A DNA stretch of 64,000 nt. Source: Acidobacteriota bacterium (GTDB lineage Bacteria > Acidobacteriota > Blastocatellia > UBA7656). The notes beneath the pieces were generated by a model. The model was not told the DNA's origin and did no database searches. It was given only the letters and a program-made list of their open reading frames with translations. A program made the position numbers and the translations under genes. The stretch lies in contig JBBPIG010000018.1 of NCBI GenBank assembly GCA_038040445.1, positions 1 through 64,000 on the forward strand, given 5' to 3'. Below, piece by piece: positions 1-8,845 of the stretch; position 1 is the stretch's first letter; each line of letters begins with the position of its first letter.

Positions 1-547
1 GAACCAGGAAATCTTCCCGCGACCTCTTCCACTCACCCTTCTCGCTCAACCCGCCGCCAGTCACGATGTAGTGCACGTGCGGATGGTAGATCAGCGCCCG
101 AGTCCACGTGTGCAGCACTCCCACCATCCCCACTCGCCCGCCAACGAATCGCTCGTCCCAAGCCAGCTTCTGCACCGCTTCCGATGAAGCCCGAAACAGA
201 ATGTTGTACACCGTCTTCTGATTCGCCCGCGCTACTCGCCTTAACTCTTCGGGCAACGTGAACGTCACCAGAAAATGCACCACCGGCAGCAGCAACTCCT
301 TCTGCTCCTCCAGCCACTTCTCCGCTTGATCGTTCCCGCACTTGGGACAGTGCCGGTTCTTGCACGAGTGATAGCTGTATCGACGCTCATCGCACTTCGT
401 GCACACGTACGCCTGTCCGCCGAGCACAGGCGTCCGGCACTGCTCGATGTCGCGCATCGCTCGTAGGTGAGCGCGCGGCATCCGCTCGCCGTACTTCGCC
501 AGATACTCCGGCCCGTGCGCCCGGAATATCTCGGCCATCTCGACCAT
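1..547 (-). CDS. IS91 family transposase (HUH rolling-circle), partial
   Basis: The reading frame is open through the left edge, so only the N-terminal ~182 residues are present. The visible part has the two landmarks of IS91 transposases: an N-terminal zinc-binding region (CTKCDE, then CKNRHCPKCG) at about residues 45-80, and the HUH metal-binding motif in YHPHVHYIVTGGG at about residue 150. These enzymes nick single-stranded DNA through a tyrosine and transpose by a rolling-circle route. The ATG at 547 (or GTG at 550) follows the recombinase stop by only 4-7 bases, so the two genes are probably co-translated. The catalytic tyrosine lies outside the window. Confidence 0.85.
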   Translation of the reverse strand, partial: MVEMAEIFRAHGPEYLAKYGERMPRAHLRAMRDIEQCRTPVLGGQAYVCTKCDERRYSYHSCKNRHCPKCGNDQAEKWLEEQKELLLPVVHFLVTFTLPEELRRVARANQKTVYNILFRASSEAVQKLAWDERFVGGRVGMVGVLHTWTRALIYHPHVHYIVTGGGLSEKGEWKRSREDFLV

Positions 548-554
548 CACCCGA

Positions 555-1421
555 TCACAGCCCAACCATGATCCGGTTGATGGCTTCCCGGCCGAGGTCT
601 TCCGCTCTCGCCGTCAGATGTGTGTAGATGCTGGTGGTCGTCGGCGAACTGTGGCCGAGATACTCTTGTATGAGCCGCAGATTCACTCCCGCTTCAAGCA
701 AGTGCGTCGCCCACGAGTGCCTGAGCGTGTGTACCGACGCCGCCTTGTTGATCTTGGTCTCTTTGAGCGCCGCTCGAAACGCGTGTTGAACCGTGCTCTT
801 GTGCATCGGCGCGGTCGAGTTCTTCAACCGAACGTGGTCGCGGCCTTCGGATGGGAACATCCAGGCACGGTTGCGATGCGTCACCCAGTACTCGCGCAAC
901 AACTCGACCGTGCGCTCGGGCAGAGGCACATAGCGATCCTTCCCGCCCTTCCCGTGACGCACGTGCAGCATCCCTCGCCCACTATCGATGTCCCGCACCT
1001 GAATGTGCGTCCCTTCCTGCAGCCGCAACCCACACGAGTAGATCGTTCCGAGACACACTCGATACCGCGGCAGTCTCACCCGCCCGAGTATCTTCAGCAC
1101 TTCCTCGACGCTCAGGATCACCGGCAGCTTCTTCTCGCGCGGCGCTCGTACAAGCTTGAGGGTTGTGAACTCTCGGTTCAGTGTCTTCTCGTAGAAGAAC
1201 TTGACCCCGCAGATGGCGATGGTCGAGGCCGCTCGCGAGTACTTCTTGACATTCTTGATGTATAGGAAATACTGTGCAAGTTCTTCCTCGGTGATGAGGT
1301 CAGGAGACTTGTGATAGTGGTCGGCGAGCTGGCGCACGGCACGCACGTAGGCTTCTTCAGTTCGCTCCGAGAGCCCTCGGAGCTGAAGACACTCGATCAT
1401 TCTCTTTCGCAGTTCGGTCAT
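555..1421 (-). CDS. Tyrosine-type recombinase/integrase associated with IS91 element
   Basis: This 288-residue protein has the usual two-domain layout: an N-terminal SAM-like core-binding domain (about 1-90) and a C-terminal catalytic domain. The active-site set is visible: Arg in CGLRLQE (about R133), Lys in GKGGKDR (about K158), HTLRH (H231, R234), LGH (H257) and the nucleophile Tyr in SIYTHL (about Y266). It is therefore likely active in strand exchange. It sits immediately upstream of, and nearly overlaps, the IS91 transposase, which suggests an accessory role in that mobile unit, perhaps resolving multimers or choosing targets; that role is inferred. The ATG is preceded by a GGAGG-like sequence (reverse strand near 1430). 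Confidence 0.9.
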   Translation of the reverse strand: MTELRKRMIECLQLRGLSERTEEAYVRAVRQLADHYHKSPDLITEEELAQYFLYIKNVKKYSRAASTIAICGVKFFYEKTLNREFTTLKLVRAPREKKLPVILSVEEVLKILGRVRLPRYRVCLGTIYSCGLRLQEGTHIQVRDIDSGRGMLHVRHGKGGKDRYVPLPERTVELLREYWVTHRNRAWMFPSEGRDHVRLKNSTAPMHKSTVQHAFRAALKETKINKAASVHTLRHSWATHLLEAGVNLRLIQEYLGHSSPTTTSIYTHLTARAEDLGREAINRIMVGL

Positions 1422-1740
1422 AGCTACACCTCCGGATTGGATTTGTGTTTCGACGAAGGAAGTGTAATGGATCAGACTTCCGGATTGAGAATGATCGAGC
1501 TATTCAGAGGCTGGTCTGAGGTTCTGCGCGTAGCGCTTAGTTCAACAACTGCTTGCAACCGACCCCGCGATGGCGTGCTTCTCAAGACGCCTTATTGCGC
1601 ATCTCGGCCTCTCGCAATATCGCGTAGAGCGTTGTGGGGCTTTGAGAATCATTCACCATTGACAGGTGCCGACTTTTAACAGAAGATTCGCTAACAAGCT
1701 TATTGGAAACTTGCTCACTCAACTCACGGAGGACGCTACA

Positions 1741-3630
1741 ATGGCTGGAACCTGGACAAACCTTACGAATGCGCCACCGCAGACGGTGTGCACGACTTTC
1801 TTACTCACCGACGGCACCGTGCTGGCGCAGGGCGTGAGTACCAACAAGTGGTATCGGCTGACGCCCGATGCCAACGGAAGTTACGCCAACGGCACTTGGG
1901 CGACTATGGCCGACAGCGTCAACGGGCCTCTCTACTACGCCTCCGGCATCCTGCGTGACGGGCGACTAATTTACGCAGGTGGCGAATACAACTTCGGCGA
2001 TGCGGTCTGGCTCAAAGCAGCCGAAATGTATAACCCGGTCGCTAACACGTGGACGACTCTACCCACCCCGGCGGGCTGGAATATCATCGGCGATGCGCCC
2101 GGTTGCGTTCTTCCCGACGGGCGTTTTTTCCTCGGCGAGGTGACGACGAAGCGCACCGCAATCTACGACCCCGCGACCAACGCCTGGACAGCCGCGGCAG
2201 ACAAGATTAACCGTGTAAGTGAGGAGAGTTGGTCACTCATTTTCGACGGCAGCATCCACGCGGTTGACTGCTCCAACCCGCCCAATGCGGAAAAGTATGT
2301 CATCGCCGCAAACGCCTGGGTCGCAGCGGGCGCAACCCCGCACGTCCTGGTGGACACCATCTCGGAGATCGGAGCATCAGTGTTGCTCCCGGATGGCCGA
2401 CTGTTCGTCATCGGGGCGACCGGCTTCACTGCTATCTACACCGTCCCTCCAATCTCCAACCAGCCCGGCACATGGGCGGACGGGCCGACCATTCCACAGG
2501 TCAATCCCGGCGAGGCGCTCGGCACAGTGGACGCGCCCGCCGCGCTCCTGCCTAACGGTCGCGTGCTCTTCTCCGTCGGCCCAATCACCGTCCCGGCTAC
2601 GTTCAAATCGCCCACCTACTTCTTCGAATACGACCCGGACACTAACTCCATTAGTGGGGTTCCGAGTTCGAATCCGATCAACTCGAACGGCGTGCCTTAC
2701 TTCGGTAGGATGCTCATGCTCCCGTCCGGACAGGTCTTGTATACACACGGCACTACCACGGTCGAGTTGTACACGCCGGACGGAACGTATGATCCTGTGT
2801 GGCGTCCGACCCTCACCAGATGTCCGACCACGCTCCGGCGCGGTCGCACGCACACGCTCTCAGGCAGGCAGATCAACGGGCTTTCGCAGTGTATCTATTA
2901 CGGGAACGATGCCACGCAGGCAACCAACTATCCCATCGTCCGCCTCGAATCCACGTCCGGTTCGGCTGTCGTCTACTGTCGAACGTTCGGCTTTTCCACG
3001 ATGGGGCTTCAGACCGGGACGGTGGTTCACACCTGTCGCTTCACAGTACCGGCGTCAACGCCGACCGGGAATTATCGTCTCGTCGTCATAGCCAACGGAA
3101 TTCCTTCCGCGCCGTGCCGTGTGAGCGTAACGAATAAGCGGTTCAAGGAATTGAAGTTCGAAATCAAGGAAAAGGTTGAGATCGTCGAGGTCCATAAGCG
3201 GCTGATTGATCACCAGAAGCTCCCTCAGGAATTCGACCTCAAGATGGTTCGGGAGGAGTTCGAACTTTTCGAGCGATACGAGGAGGAGTGGTTGCAAACC
3301 GTGCGCTCAATGTCCACGCAGCTCGATGAGGTACAACAGGAAATGACGCGTAGTTTCATCAAACCAGAGGAGCGCCCTGAGGTCGGAGGACCGCCTCCGC
3401 CTGAGATCGAGCCGATTGAGCCGCGCAAGATCAGCGCCGCCGAGGGGCGAATCGGACAGATCAAGCGCGCCTTCAACGATGGTCGCAAGGAGCAATCGCT
3501 CACAAAAGAAGCCGACGCTATCCGCCAGAAAGTGCACAACCTCTCAGGGCAGGGCGTCGCCACGAAAGAAACGGAGAAGGGCGGCGGCAAGGCCAGCCGC
3601 AAGGCCGGTAGTAAGCGAGGCCGTAAGTAA
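1741..3630 (+). CDS. Kelch/galactose-oxidase-like beta-propeller protein with charged C-terminal tail
   Basis: The start at 1741 is chosen because a GGAGG sits ~9 bases upstream and the family begins MAGTWTNL. Residues ~1-390 form kelch-type propeller blades, each with recurring LLPDGRLFVIGG-like strands and W-T-L-P turns. Residues ~395-480 match the galactose-oxidase C-terminal Ig-like (early set, DUF1929-like) fold. The last ~145 residues (from about KRFKELKFEIKEKVE) are a highly charged predicted coiled coil ending in a Lys/Arg/Gly-rich tail. There is no signal peptide, and I cannot see the copper site of galactose oxidase with confidence, so enzymatic activity is unproven. It lies 9 bases upstream of two ATP-grasp-type genes, and the tail could be their modification target (inference). 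Confidence 0.75.
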   Translation: MAGTWTNLTNAPPQTVCTTFLLTDGTVLAQGVSTNKWYRLTPDANGSYANGTWATMADSVNGPLYYASGILRDGRLIYAGGEYNFGDAVWLKAAEMYNPVANTWTTLPTPAGWNIIGDAPGCVLPDGRFFLGEVTTKRTAIYDPATNAWTAAADKINRVSEESWSLIFDGSIHAVDCSNPPNAEKYVIAANAWVAAGATPHVLVDTISEIGASVLLPDGRLFVIGATGFTAIYTVPPISNQPGTWADGPTIPQVNPGEALGTVDAPAALLPNGRVLFSVGPITVPATFKSPTYFFEYDPDTNSISGVPSSNPINSNGVPYFGRMLMLPSGQVLYTHGTTTVELYTPDGTYDPVWRPTLTRCPTTLRRGRTHTLSGRQINGLSQCIYYGNDATQATNYPIVRLESTSGSAVVYCRTFGFSTMGLQTGTVVHTCRFTVPASTPTGNYRLVVIANGIPSAPCRVSVTNKRFKELKFEIKEKVEIVEVHKRLIDHQKLPQEFDLKMVREEFELFERYEEEWLQTVRSMSTQLDEVQQEMTRSFIKPEERPEVGGPPPPEIEPIEPRKISAAEGRIGQIKRAFNDGRKEQSLTKEADAIRQKVHNLSGQGVATKETEKGGGKASRKAGSKRGRK

Positions 3631-3639
3631 GCGGGCACG

Positions 3640-4308
3640 ATGATTGTTGTGGTTGGGAGCCGCCACGACTCTGTGGCTACAGACCTCGTCGCGTCGTGGC
3701 CGCGTGCCGCGCTTTGCTCGGCTGAGGACATTGTTAGCCCGGGCTGGGTGTGGCCTCACAGGCAACCTGCGTCGCGGACTTGGATCGTCAACACGAAACA
3801 AGTCCGCGACGAGGATGTGACGGGCGTCTTCATCCGTCGGCCCACAGTCTATGCAGAAGAGCTGGCGACGACTCATCCCGCCGACCGAGCTTTCCTCGCC
3901 TCTGAAGTCCATGCATTTCTAATGTTCGTCCTCGCGACCACGTCGGCACGCGTCGTCAATCCGGTGTGCGACGGTGCGTTCGGCGAGGAAGCACTGCGCC
4001 CCGAGGGTTGGTCAGCAGTCGCGTCGGAGGTAGGAATCTCCGTCCGCCCCCTCCGCGTCACTAGCGAACCCCGGCGACGAACTAGATATCGCACATATGA
4101 AGTCGAAGTGGTCGGAGGCGAGGTGTTCGGCGATGCGCCCGCGCGGGTTCTTGAGGGCGCGCGCCGCCTGACTGGCGAGCTGGGGCTTGCATGGGGAGTG
4201 CTTCTGTTCGACGCGCGTCACCGACTGATTACCGTTACCGGCGCGCGCCGGCCCAGCGACGCAGCGGCGGCGGCGCTCGGTCGCTTACTCAAAGCGGTGC
4301 GCTCATGA
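3640..4308 (+). CDS. Degenerate ATP-grasp-type protein (pre-ATP-grasp domain with shortened core)
   Basis: A 222-residue protein starting MIVVVGSRHDS. Its N-terminal half resembles the pre-ATP-grasp domain of the next gene (similar start, the FIRRP versus YLRPG segment, then a helical stretch before VVNP versus VVNRP). The C-terminal part is short and lacks the nucleotide-binding Lys and the terminal E-x-N metal motif of a working ATP-grasp ligase. It may be a non-catalytic partner or substrate-recognition subunit. It is 9 bases after the kelch gene and its stop overlaps the next start (ATGA), so it is translationally coupled to the full ATP-grasp enzyme. The assignment rests on similarity to its neighbour and is moderate. 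Confidence 0.55.
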   Translation: MIVVVGSRHDSVATDLVASWPRAALCSAEDIVSPGWVWPHRQPASRTWIVNTKQVRDEDVTGVFIRRPTVYAEELATTHPADRAFLASEVHAFLMFVLATTSARVVNPVCDGAFGEEALRPEGWSAVASEVGISVRPLRVTSEPRRRTRYRTYEVEVVGGEVFGDAPARVLEGARRLTGELGLAWGVLLFDARHRLITVTGARRPSDAAAAALGRLLKAVRS

Positions 4309-5180
4309 TTCTCGTCTGGGGATCGCGAACCGATACGCCGGTCGCGAGGGTGCTTGAGGCGCTCGAATTGCGAGGCGCTGATATCTATTACATAGCTGAG
4401 AGCGCCCTGACGACGCTGCGATACGACATCGTCTTCGGGGCGTCGTCTCCCAGCGGCTGGATTGAATCGGGGGGACGACGAATCGCGGTAGACGATTTTC
4501 GCGGCATCTACCTTCGCCCCGGCGAGCCTGTTGCCGGCTTCGCGCGAAGCGCCGCCATGGTTCTTCTCGCGCTCGCGTCCAGCCTGCGGAGCGTGGTCGT
4601 CAATCGTCCTGCGGCGGGTCGCTCCAACGCGTCGAAGCCATACCAACTCGGCCTCATCGCGCAAGCGGGCTTCCAGGTGCCCGATACTCTGGTCACCACC
4701 GATCCAGCCGCTGCTCGGAGCTTCCTGCGCGAGCACGGTCGTCTCGTCTACAAGTCGCTGAGCGGGATTCGCAGCATCGTCGCAACCCTGGACGCGAGCG
4801 ACGAGGCTCGCCTCGACAATGTCCGCACCGGCCCCGTGCAACTACAGGCGTATGTGCCTGGTCTTGATGTGCGGGTGCACATTGTCGGAGAGCATTGGTT
4901 CGCATGTTCGGTGGAATCGGCAGCGGCTGATTACCGTTACGCGGGAGCGGCGGGCACTACTGCGGAGTTGTCCGCGTTCGAGTTGCCGGAGCACGTGGGT
5001 AGACAACTCGTGGCGCTCGTTCATGGAATGAACCTTCTGGTGGCGGGGGTGGATCTCCGCCGCACGCCCGACGGTTCATGGGTCTGTTTCGAGGTCAATC
5101 CGTCCCCGGGCTTTACTTGGTACGAGGAGGCCACGGGTCATCAGATCGCCGAGGCCATCGCGAACTTGCTGGTGAGTTGA
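4305..5180 (+). CDS. ATP-grasp ligase, RimK/MvdD (graspetide-type) family
   Basis: This 291-residue protein has an N-terminal pre-ATP-grasp domain (about 1-110, MILVWGSRTDTPV) and an ATP-grasp domain. Visible elements are the KP at ~110, the nucleotide-binding VYKSLSGIRS, a PVQLQAYVPGLDVRVHIVG strand region, and the metal-binding end AGVDLRR...CFEVNPSPGF (E-x-N). Enzymes of this family join an amine or a hydroxyl to a carboxylate using ATP. RimK adds glutamates to S6, and MvdC/MvdD form side-chain lactams or lactones in graspetides. The substrate here is unknown; the kelch protein upstream and a glycosyltransferase remnant downstream are the only local candidates. The start overlaps the previous stop (ATGA). 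Confidence 0.8.
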   Translation: MILVWGSRTDTPVARVLEALELRGADIYYIAESALTTLRYDIVFGASSPSGWIESGGRRIAVDDFRGIYLRPGEPVAGFARSAAMVLLALASSLRSVVVNRPAAGRSNASKPYQLGLIAQAGFQVPDTLVTTDPAAARSFLREHGRLVYKSLSGIRSIVATLDASDEARLDNVRTGPVQLQAYVPGLDVRVHIVGEHWFACSVESAAADYRYAGAAGTTAELSAFELPEHVGRQLVALVHGMNLLVAGVDLRRTPDGSWVCFEVNPSPGFTWYEEATGHQIAEAIANLLVS

Positions 5181-5305
5181 AATCTCAAGTTCCGCCGATG
5201 CTCGGGGCCACGTACCCGTGCCCTTCTTCGGCTTGCATTGGGTGTATGGGTCGCGTGTTAATGTGGTCGACCGAGACTACATCACTTCACGAAAGGAGCC
5301 GTTCC

Positions 5306-5748
5306 ATGGACAATAATATAAGGGAAAACTTACGAATCCTAATCACCAATAATACTCTTGCGAATCGTGCTGGTTCAGAACTCTACGTGCGTGATCTCGC
5401 AACTGCGTTGCTCGACGGGGGGCACACACCCATTGCCTACAGCACCATCTTGGGGAGGTCGCGCGGGAACTGCGGGCTTTCACAATTCCGGTGATTGATA
5501 ACCTCGATGCGATGGCGACACCCCCTGACGTAATTCATGGCCATCACAGTCTTGATTTGATGACGGCGCTATTGCGCTTCCCAGCAGTACCAGCCATCTG
5601 CTTTTGTCATGGATGGCTTCCCTGGCAGGAGGCTCCCCTACACTTTCCTCGCGTCCGGCGTTACGTAGTCGTCAGCCAGGCGATCCGTGACAAGCTCCTC
5701 TGCCAACTCCACCACAACAATCAGTGTAATGGTATTGGTCAGTACTAA
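5306..5748 (+). pseudogene. Glycosyltransferase family 4 remnant, frameshifted and truncated
   Basis: The gene begins at ATG 5306 after a clear AAAGGAG, with LRILITNNTLANRAGSELY, the N-terminal Rossmann strand and loop of a GT4 (GT-B fold) enzyme. Around 5450 the frame breaks. The continuation LGEVARELRAFTIPVIDNL is in the next frame and runs on through DVIHGHHSLDLMTALLRFP and CHGWLPWQEAP before ending in an unrelated tail at 5748. A loss of one base near 5450 explains the break. The sugar-nucleotide-binding C-terminal domain is missing, so the product cannot be a working transferase. It was probably the last gene of the kelch/ATP-grasp cluster. Confidence 0.7.
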
Positions 5749-5797
5749 GTGTTTGTGAACAGGTTCATCTAATCTTTCACAACGGCGCGAATCTTAA

Positions 5798-5953
5798 ATG
5801 ATAAGAGCGGATTACTGGAAAGCGACTATGTTGACCGCCGGAATGGTTTACTTCTCTGGTATGGAAGATGTGAAAACCAAGAAACCGGCTCTAGAAAAAG
5901 CGGTGAAAAAATGGGTGAAGGCGATGTATAAATTAATGCCCACAAGGCATTGA
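5798..5953 (+). CDS. Possible small ORF of unknown function
   Basis: A 51-codon frame starting MIRADYWKATML and rich in Lys toward its end, in the otherwise empty stretch 5749-6103. No Shine-Dalgarno, no family recognised, and no operon partner. The local base composition is lower in GC than the flanks. It may be the scar of an inserted or decayed gene rather than a real one. Confidence 0.2.
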   Translation: MIRADYWKATMLTAGMVYFSGMEDVKTKKPALEKAVKKWVKAMYKLMPTRH

Positions 5954-6103
5954 AGGTTTCGTTGTAGCAGCCCTTGATACCCTCAGAATGCGGACTCACG
6001 CGGCGCGCTCCTTGCGCATCGCGTGCAGCCTATCAAGTCCGTTAGGCATCGGCAAAAGCTCGCTTGTTATGACGCCTGCTTTACGACCTGCTCACGACAA
6101 CGC

Positions 6104-7648
6104 TCATTGGACAGGCAAGAACGCGTGCGTGAACACCCAATCTGCTACCTTCCGTCCCTGAGCAATACCTTCGGTCTTGTCATACGACCAGTGGATACCC
6201 AGATAGATGCGGCTCTGGCCGTTTTCTTCCTCAGCCTGAGAGAGAGTCGCGAAGCTACGCGGGAGGAGCGGACGACTATTCCCACTATTGTCCTTGGTCA
6301 CGCCGTTGAACTCATCCGACACAAAGGTGAAGGGGATATTGTCCTTCCCGTAGAAGTTGCGCAGTATCTGGAAGAGAGCGCCCCCAAACCCCGCGTGCCC
6401 CGACGGGTAGGCTGGAAAGGGCGGTGTGAAGTTCGGCCCGGTGAGGTTGCTGGCTGGCGCGCCCAACGGCGAGAAAGTCGGATCACAGGTGGTCGCGTCG
6501 TTGCCGTCGCCAAGTCCAGTCGGCCCTGTCCCCGGGTCCGCTTCACGGATACCGCCTATCGGGCGCCAAAGATTGTAGAAGTACTTCGACTCCCAGATTG
6601 CGATGCCTGCGTCAGACATTGCCACGTTGACAAGCGCCAGGAGTCGCGCCAACTCGATGTCATTGGATCCCATCTGATCAGCAATCTGCACGGCAATCTG
6701 GTTGTATAGCCTCGGCGGCGCGCACAGGCTCGGCGTCCCGTCGTAAGCCCAATAAATGCCGATCTGGGTCTGGGTGGCGGTGCGCTCGGTCGGCGTGATC
6801 ACACCGTCACCGCCCAAACGTTTAACCTCGTCGTAAGCAGTCGCGTACGCCGCAGTGGTCATGTCCGGTGGAGCTGGAACCCTGAACTGGTTCCCGGACT
6901 GCAGGACAAACGGGGTAACCTCACCCCAACGTGCTCCCAGCGCGAGGGGTATCAGGCTGATCGGATCCTGGCGCCATTTGCCCGGGTCGTCACTCGTGAA
7001 GTAATCAACGCCGACGCGCATCTCCGGCAGTTGCGCGCCATCGTGGTCGGTGAGCGCCAGTATCGAGAAAGCCGCTTGTCGTCCGAGAGCGATCCCGTTC
7101 CTTTTTTTGCGCCCGTCGGGGATCTGGCTCAGGTCCTGGGCGAGGGCAGTATCGAAGGTCGCCTTTTGAGATGGAAAAAGGGCAACCAGCGTATCGTGCG
7201 CCGCCTGCGCTATTGCGGCATCCTTAAAAATCTTTGGTGTCGGGGGATAAAGGCCCGCGAAGCTCTGATATCCGCCGACGATCGCGTTGAGCGCATCGAA
7301 CATCGCGATGTGGACAATCGCGATCGCCCGGCTTGACCGCCCGGGCCCGAGTTGCTCGCCGAAAACGCGGTTCTCGCCGGGCGCAACGCCTGTGTGGTCG
7401 AACCCGCTGGCGTCGATCGCGATGCGGTTCCAGCGAACCAACTGCTTCCGTGACTGTTTCTGCGCATTGGCGATCTGAAATAAATCATCATTGGTCTGTC
7501 CGGGAGTCGGAGCCTGAGCGGTGTAGAGCGGCCCCCAAGCGTAATTCAATTCGTCACCCGACTGGCGCATCCCGGCTGACACGGCCAGGGTCAGGGCGAG
7601 AATGGCCAGAGTCAACATAACGAACCTCCGATTCGGTTTAATAGTCAT
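6104..7648 (-). CDS. Vanadium-dependent haloperoxidase / PAP2-fold secreted protein
   Basis: 514 residues with an N-terminal hydrophobic signal or anchor (about 9-27). The vanadate/phosphate pocket of the PAP2-haloperoxidase superfamily is complete: K355 and R362 in SKYFYNLWRPIGG, PSGH at ~415-418, and R480 and H486 in SRIYLGIHW. The long helical N-terminal half and the Lys (rather than a short phosphatase pattern) favour a vanadium chloroperoxidase-like enzyme, which would oxidise halide with peroxide outside the cytoplasm; an acid phosphatase is the alternative. ATG 7648 follows GGAGGGTAC. It is a single gene facing away from the next transporter pair. Confidence 0.85.
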   Translation of the reverse strand: MTIKPNRRFVMLTLAILALTLAVSAGMRQSGDELNYAWGPLYTAQAPTPGQTNDDLFQIANAQKQSRKQLVRWNRIAIDASGFDHTGVAPGENRVFGEQLGPGRSSRAIAIVHIAMFDALNAIVGGYQSFAGLYPPTPKIFKDAAIAQAAHDTLVALFPSQKATFDTALAQDLSQIPDGRKKRNGIALGRQAAFSILALTDHDGAQLPEMRVGVDYFTSDDPGKWRQDPISLIPLALGARWGEVTPFVLQSGNQFRVPAPPDMTTAAYATAYDEVKRLGGDGVITPTERTATQTQIGIYWAYDGTPSLCAPPRLYNQIAVQIADQMGSNDIELARLLALVNVAMSDAGIAIWESKYFYNLWRPIGGIREADPGTGPTGLGDGNDATTCDPTFSPLGAPASNLTGPNFTPPFPAYPSGHAGFGGALFQILRNFYGKDNIPFTFVSDEFNGVTKDNSGNSRPLLPRSFATLSQAEEENGQSRIYLGIHWSYDKTEGIAQGRKVADWVFTHAFLPVQ

Positions 7649-8089
7649 ATGTACCCTCCTTACTCAATCATTCGCGGCTTCGGTGTTGGAGGTCCAACAG
7701 ATCCCGACCAGCAGGGGGAGGCTGTGGCAAGACGTTTACCTTCTTCAACCGTTTTACTTGAAACCATGATCTGCCTGGAGCGGCTCTTAAACTGTCCCAC
7801 TCTGAGTTAGAGTTACCAAGCTAACCAAGTCGCACATTCTATAACATTATTCCAATCACTGCCAAAGATTTTCGCGGTCAATGCGCGCCTCGAGTTCCCC
7901 TCCCCCAAATCTCAACGATTGTGCTCTACCCTCAGCTTTCCGTCAATTCGCCTTAAGCGACGGATTCAGCAGTTTGGAATGAGCAGACCAGCTCTTTACT
8001 CTTTTGACGTGCGTGCGTTCGCAATCCGAATAGAGTAGACTCGCAGAATATTTTTCGGCGCTCACTCTTAACCGATTCAAGGAGGCAAT
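7649..8089. other. Intergenic region between divergent genes
   Basis: These 441 bases separate the divergently read haloperoxidase and DUF969 transporter genes and must hold both promoters. A Shine-Dalgarno for the transporter (aaggaggc) lies at 8078-8086. I see no convincing -35/-10 pair, RNA structure or small gene. Confidence 0.5.
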
Positions 8090-8845
8090 GTGCATCTCGT
8101 GGACCTGTTGAAGCTCAGCGGAATTGCGATTGTGATCATCGGGCTGGCGCTTCGTTTGCGCACCACCCTCGTGGTTGTGACGGCCGGGTTGGTTACCGGT
8201 ATAGCGGCGGGCCTGCCGCTCTTTTCAAGTGAGAGCATCTTTCAAGGACTTCCGTTCCTCACCAAGCCCGGCCAGGAAGGCATCATCAACATGCTCGGCC
8301 GCGCGTTTGCCGACAACCGGCTGATGACCTTGTTCATCCTCACGCTGCCGGCGATCGGGCTCGCGGAAAGACACGGGCTGCAGGAACAATCGGCGGCGCT
8401 CATTCGGCGGTTCGCCGCGGCGACGGTTGGACGATTGCAAATCGTCTATCAACTCTTCCGAGTGCTCACCGGAATCCTCGGCGTCAGGCTCAACGGCCAT
8501 CCTTCATTCGTCAGACCGTTGATCTTTCCGATGTCTGTTGGCGCGGCGGAGGTTGCGTTCAAGGCTTCGAGCGCAGACGATCTGCCCGAAGATGTAGTCG
8601 AAGAAATCAAAGCAGCCGATGCCGCAAGCGAGAACTACGGCAACTTCTACGGGCAGAATCTCTCGCCGGTGCAGCCAGGAATCCTGCTGGTGTTCGGGGT
8701 GCTGACGGGACTCGGCTATGTGGTCAGCGTTTGGAGCCTTGTAGCCTACGCCATTCCCATCACTACGATTTCGGTCTTTCTTGGAGCGATCCAGTTCTGG
8801 CTGCTTGATTTGCGACTTCGAAGAAAGGCGGCAACGGGCCGATGA
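8090..8845 (+). CDS. DUF969 family membrane protein (5-oxoproline-type transporter subunit)
   Basis: A 251-residue protein with several hydrophobic segments and a conserved cytoplasmic loop ([18 protein letters not shown], then [18 protein letters not shown]). It matches the DUF969 family, which occurs as a pair with DUF979 and has been annotated as one half of a 5-oxoproline (pyroglutamate) transporter. GTG at 8090 is the start: the overlapping ATG at 8088 runs out after 7 codons. A strong aaggagg precedes it. The stop overlaps the start of the partner gene (ATGA). The substrate assignment comes from family annotation; no 5-oxoprolinase genes are nearby to support it. Confidence 0.8.
   Translation: MHLVDLLKLSGIAIVIIGLALRLRTTLVVVTAGLVTGIAAGLPLFSSESIFQGLPFLTKPGQEGIINMLGRAFADNRLMTLFILTLPAIGLAERHGLQEQSAALIRRFAAATVGRLQIVYQLFRVLTGILGVRLNGHPSFVRPLIFPMSVGAAEVAFKASSADDLPEDVVEEIKAADAASENYGNFYGQNLSPVQPGILLVFGVLTGLGYVVSVWSLVAYAIPITTISVFLGAIQFWLLDLRLRRKAATGR

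Larger units (their letters stand above)
1..1421 (-). mobile_element. IS91-like element with accessory tyrosine recombinase (left end outside window)
   Basis: Two minus-strand genes, a tyrosine recombinase followed within a few bases by an IS91-type HUH transposase, form a compact unit that is cut by the window edge. IS91 elements move by rolling-circle transposition and usually lack terminal inverted repeats, so no boundary can be drawn by eye. The pairing of an IS91 transposase with an upstream integrase gene is a recurring arrangement in environmental genomes. The non-coding stretch 1422-1740 lies between this unit and the next gene and may contain the terminus. It holds two similar short motifs (around 1430 and 1479, both containing tccggattg) but nothing conclusive. 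Confidence 0.75.

Noticed and set aside
2660-2700. tRNA-like GTTCGAATCC T-loop motif
   Set aside because: It is inside the kelch coding sequence, with no acceptor or anticodon stems around it.
2219-3091. A 290-codon plus-strand frame inside the kelch gene
   Set aside because: It is in another frame of a gene with clear propeller repeats; the product is Ser/Arg/Thr-rich with no domain.
6023-6709. Plus-strand frame over the haloperoxidase 3' end
   Set aside because: Antisense to the vanadate-binding motifs; no signal, no domain.
8088-8112. ATG at 8088 as start of the DUF969 gene
   Set aside because: That frame stops after 7 codons; GTG at 8090 is in the long frame with the same ribosome site.
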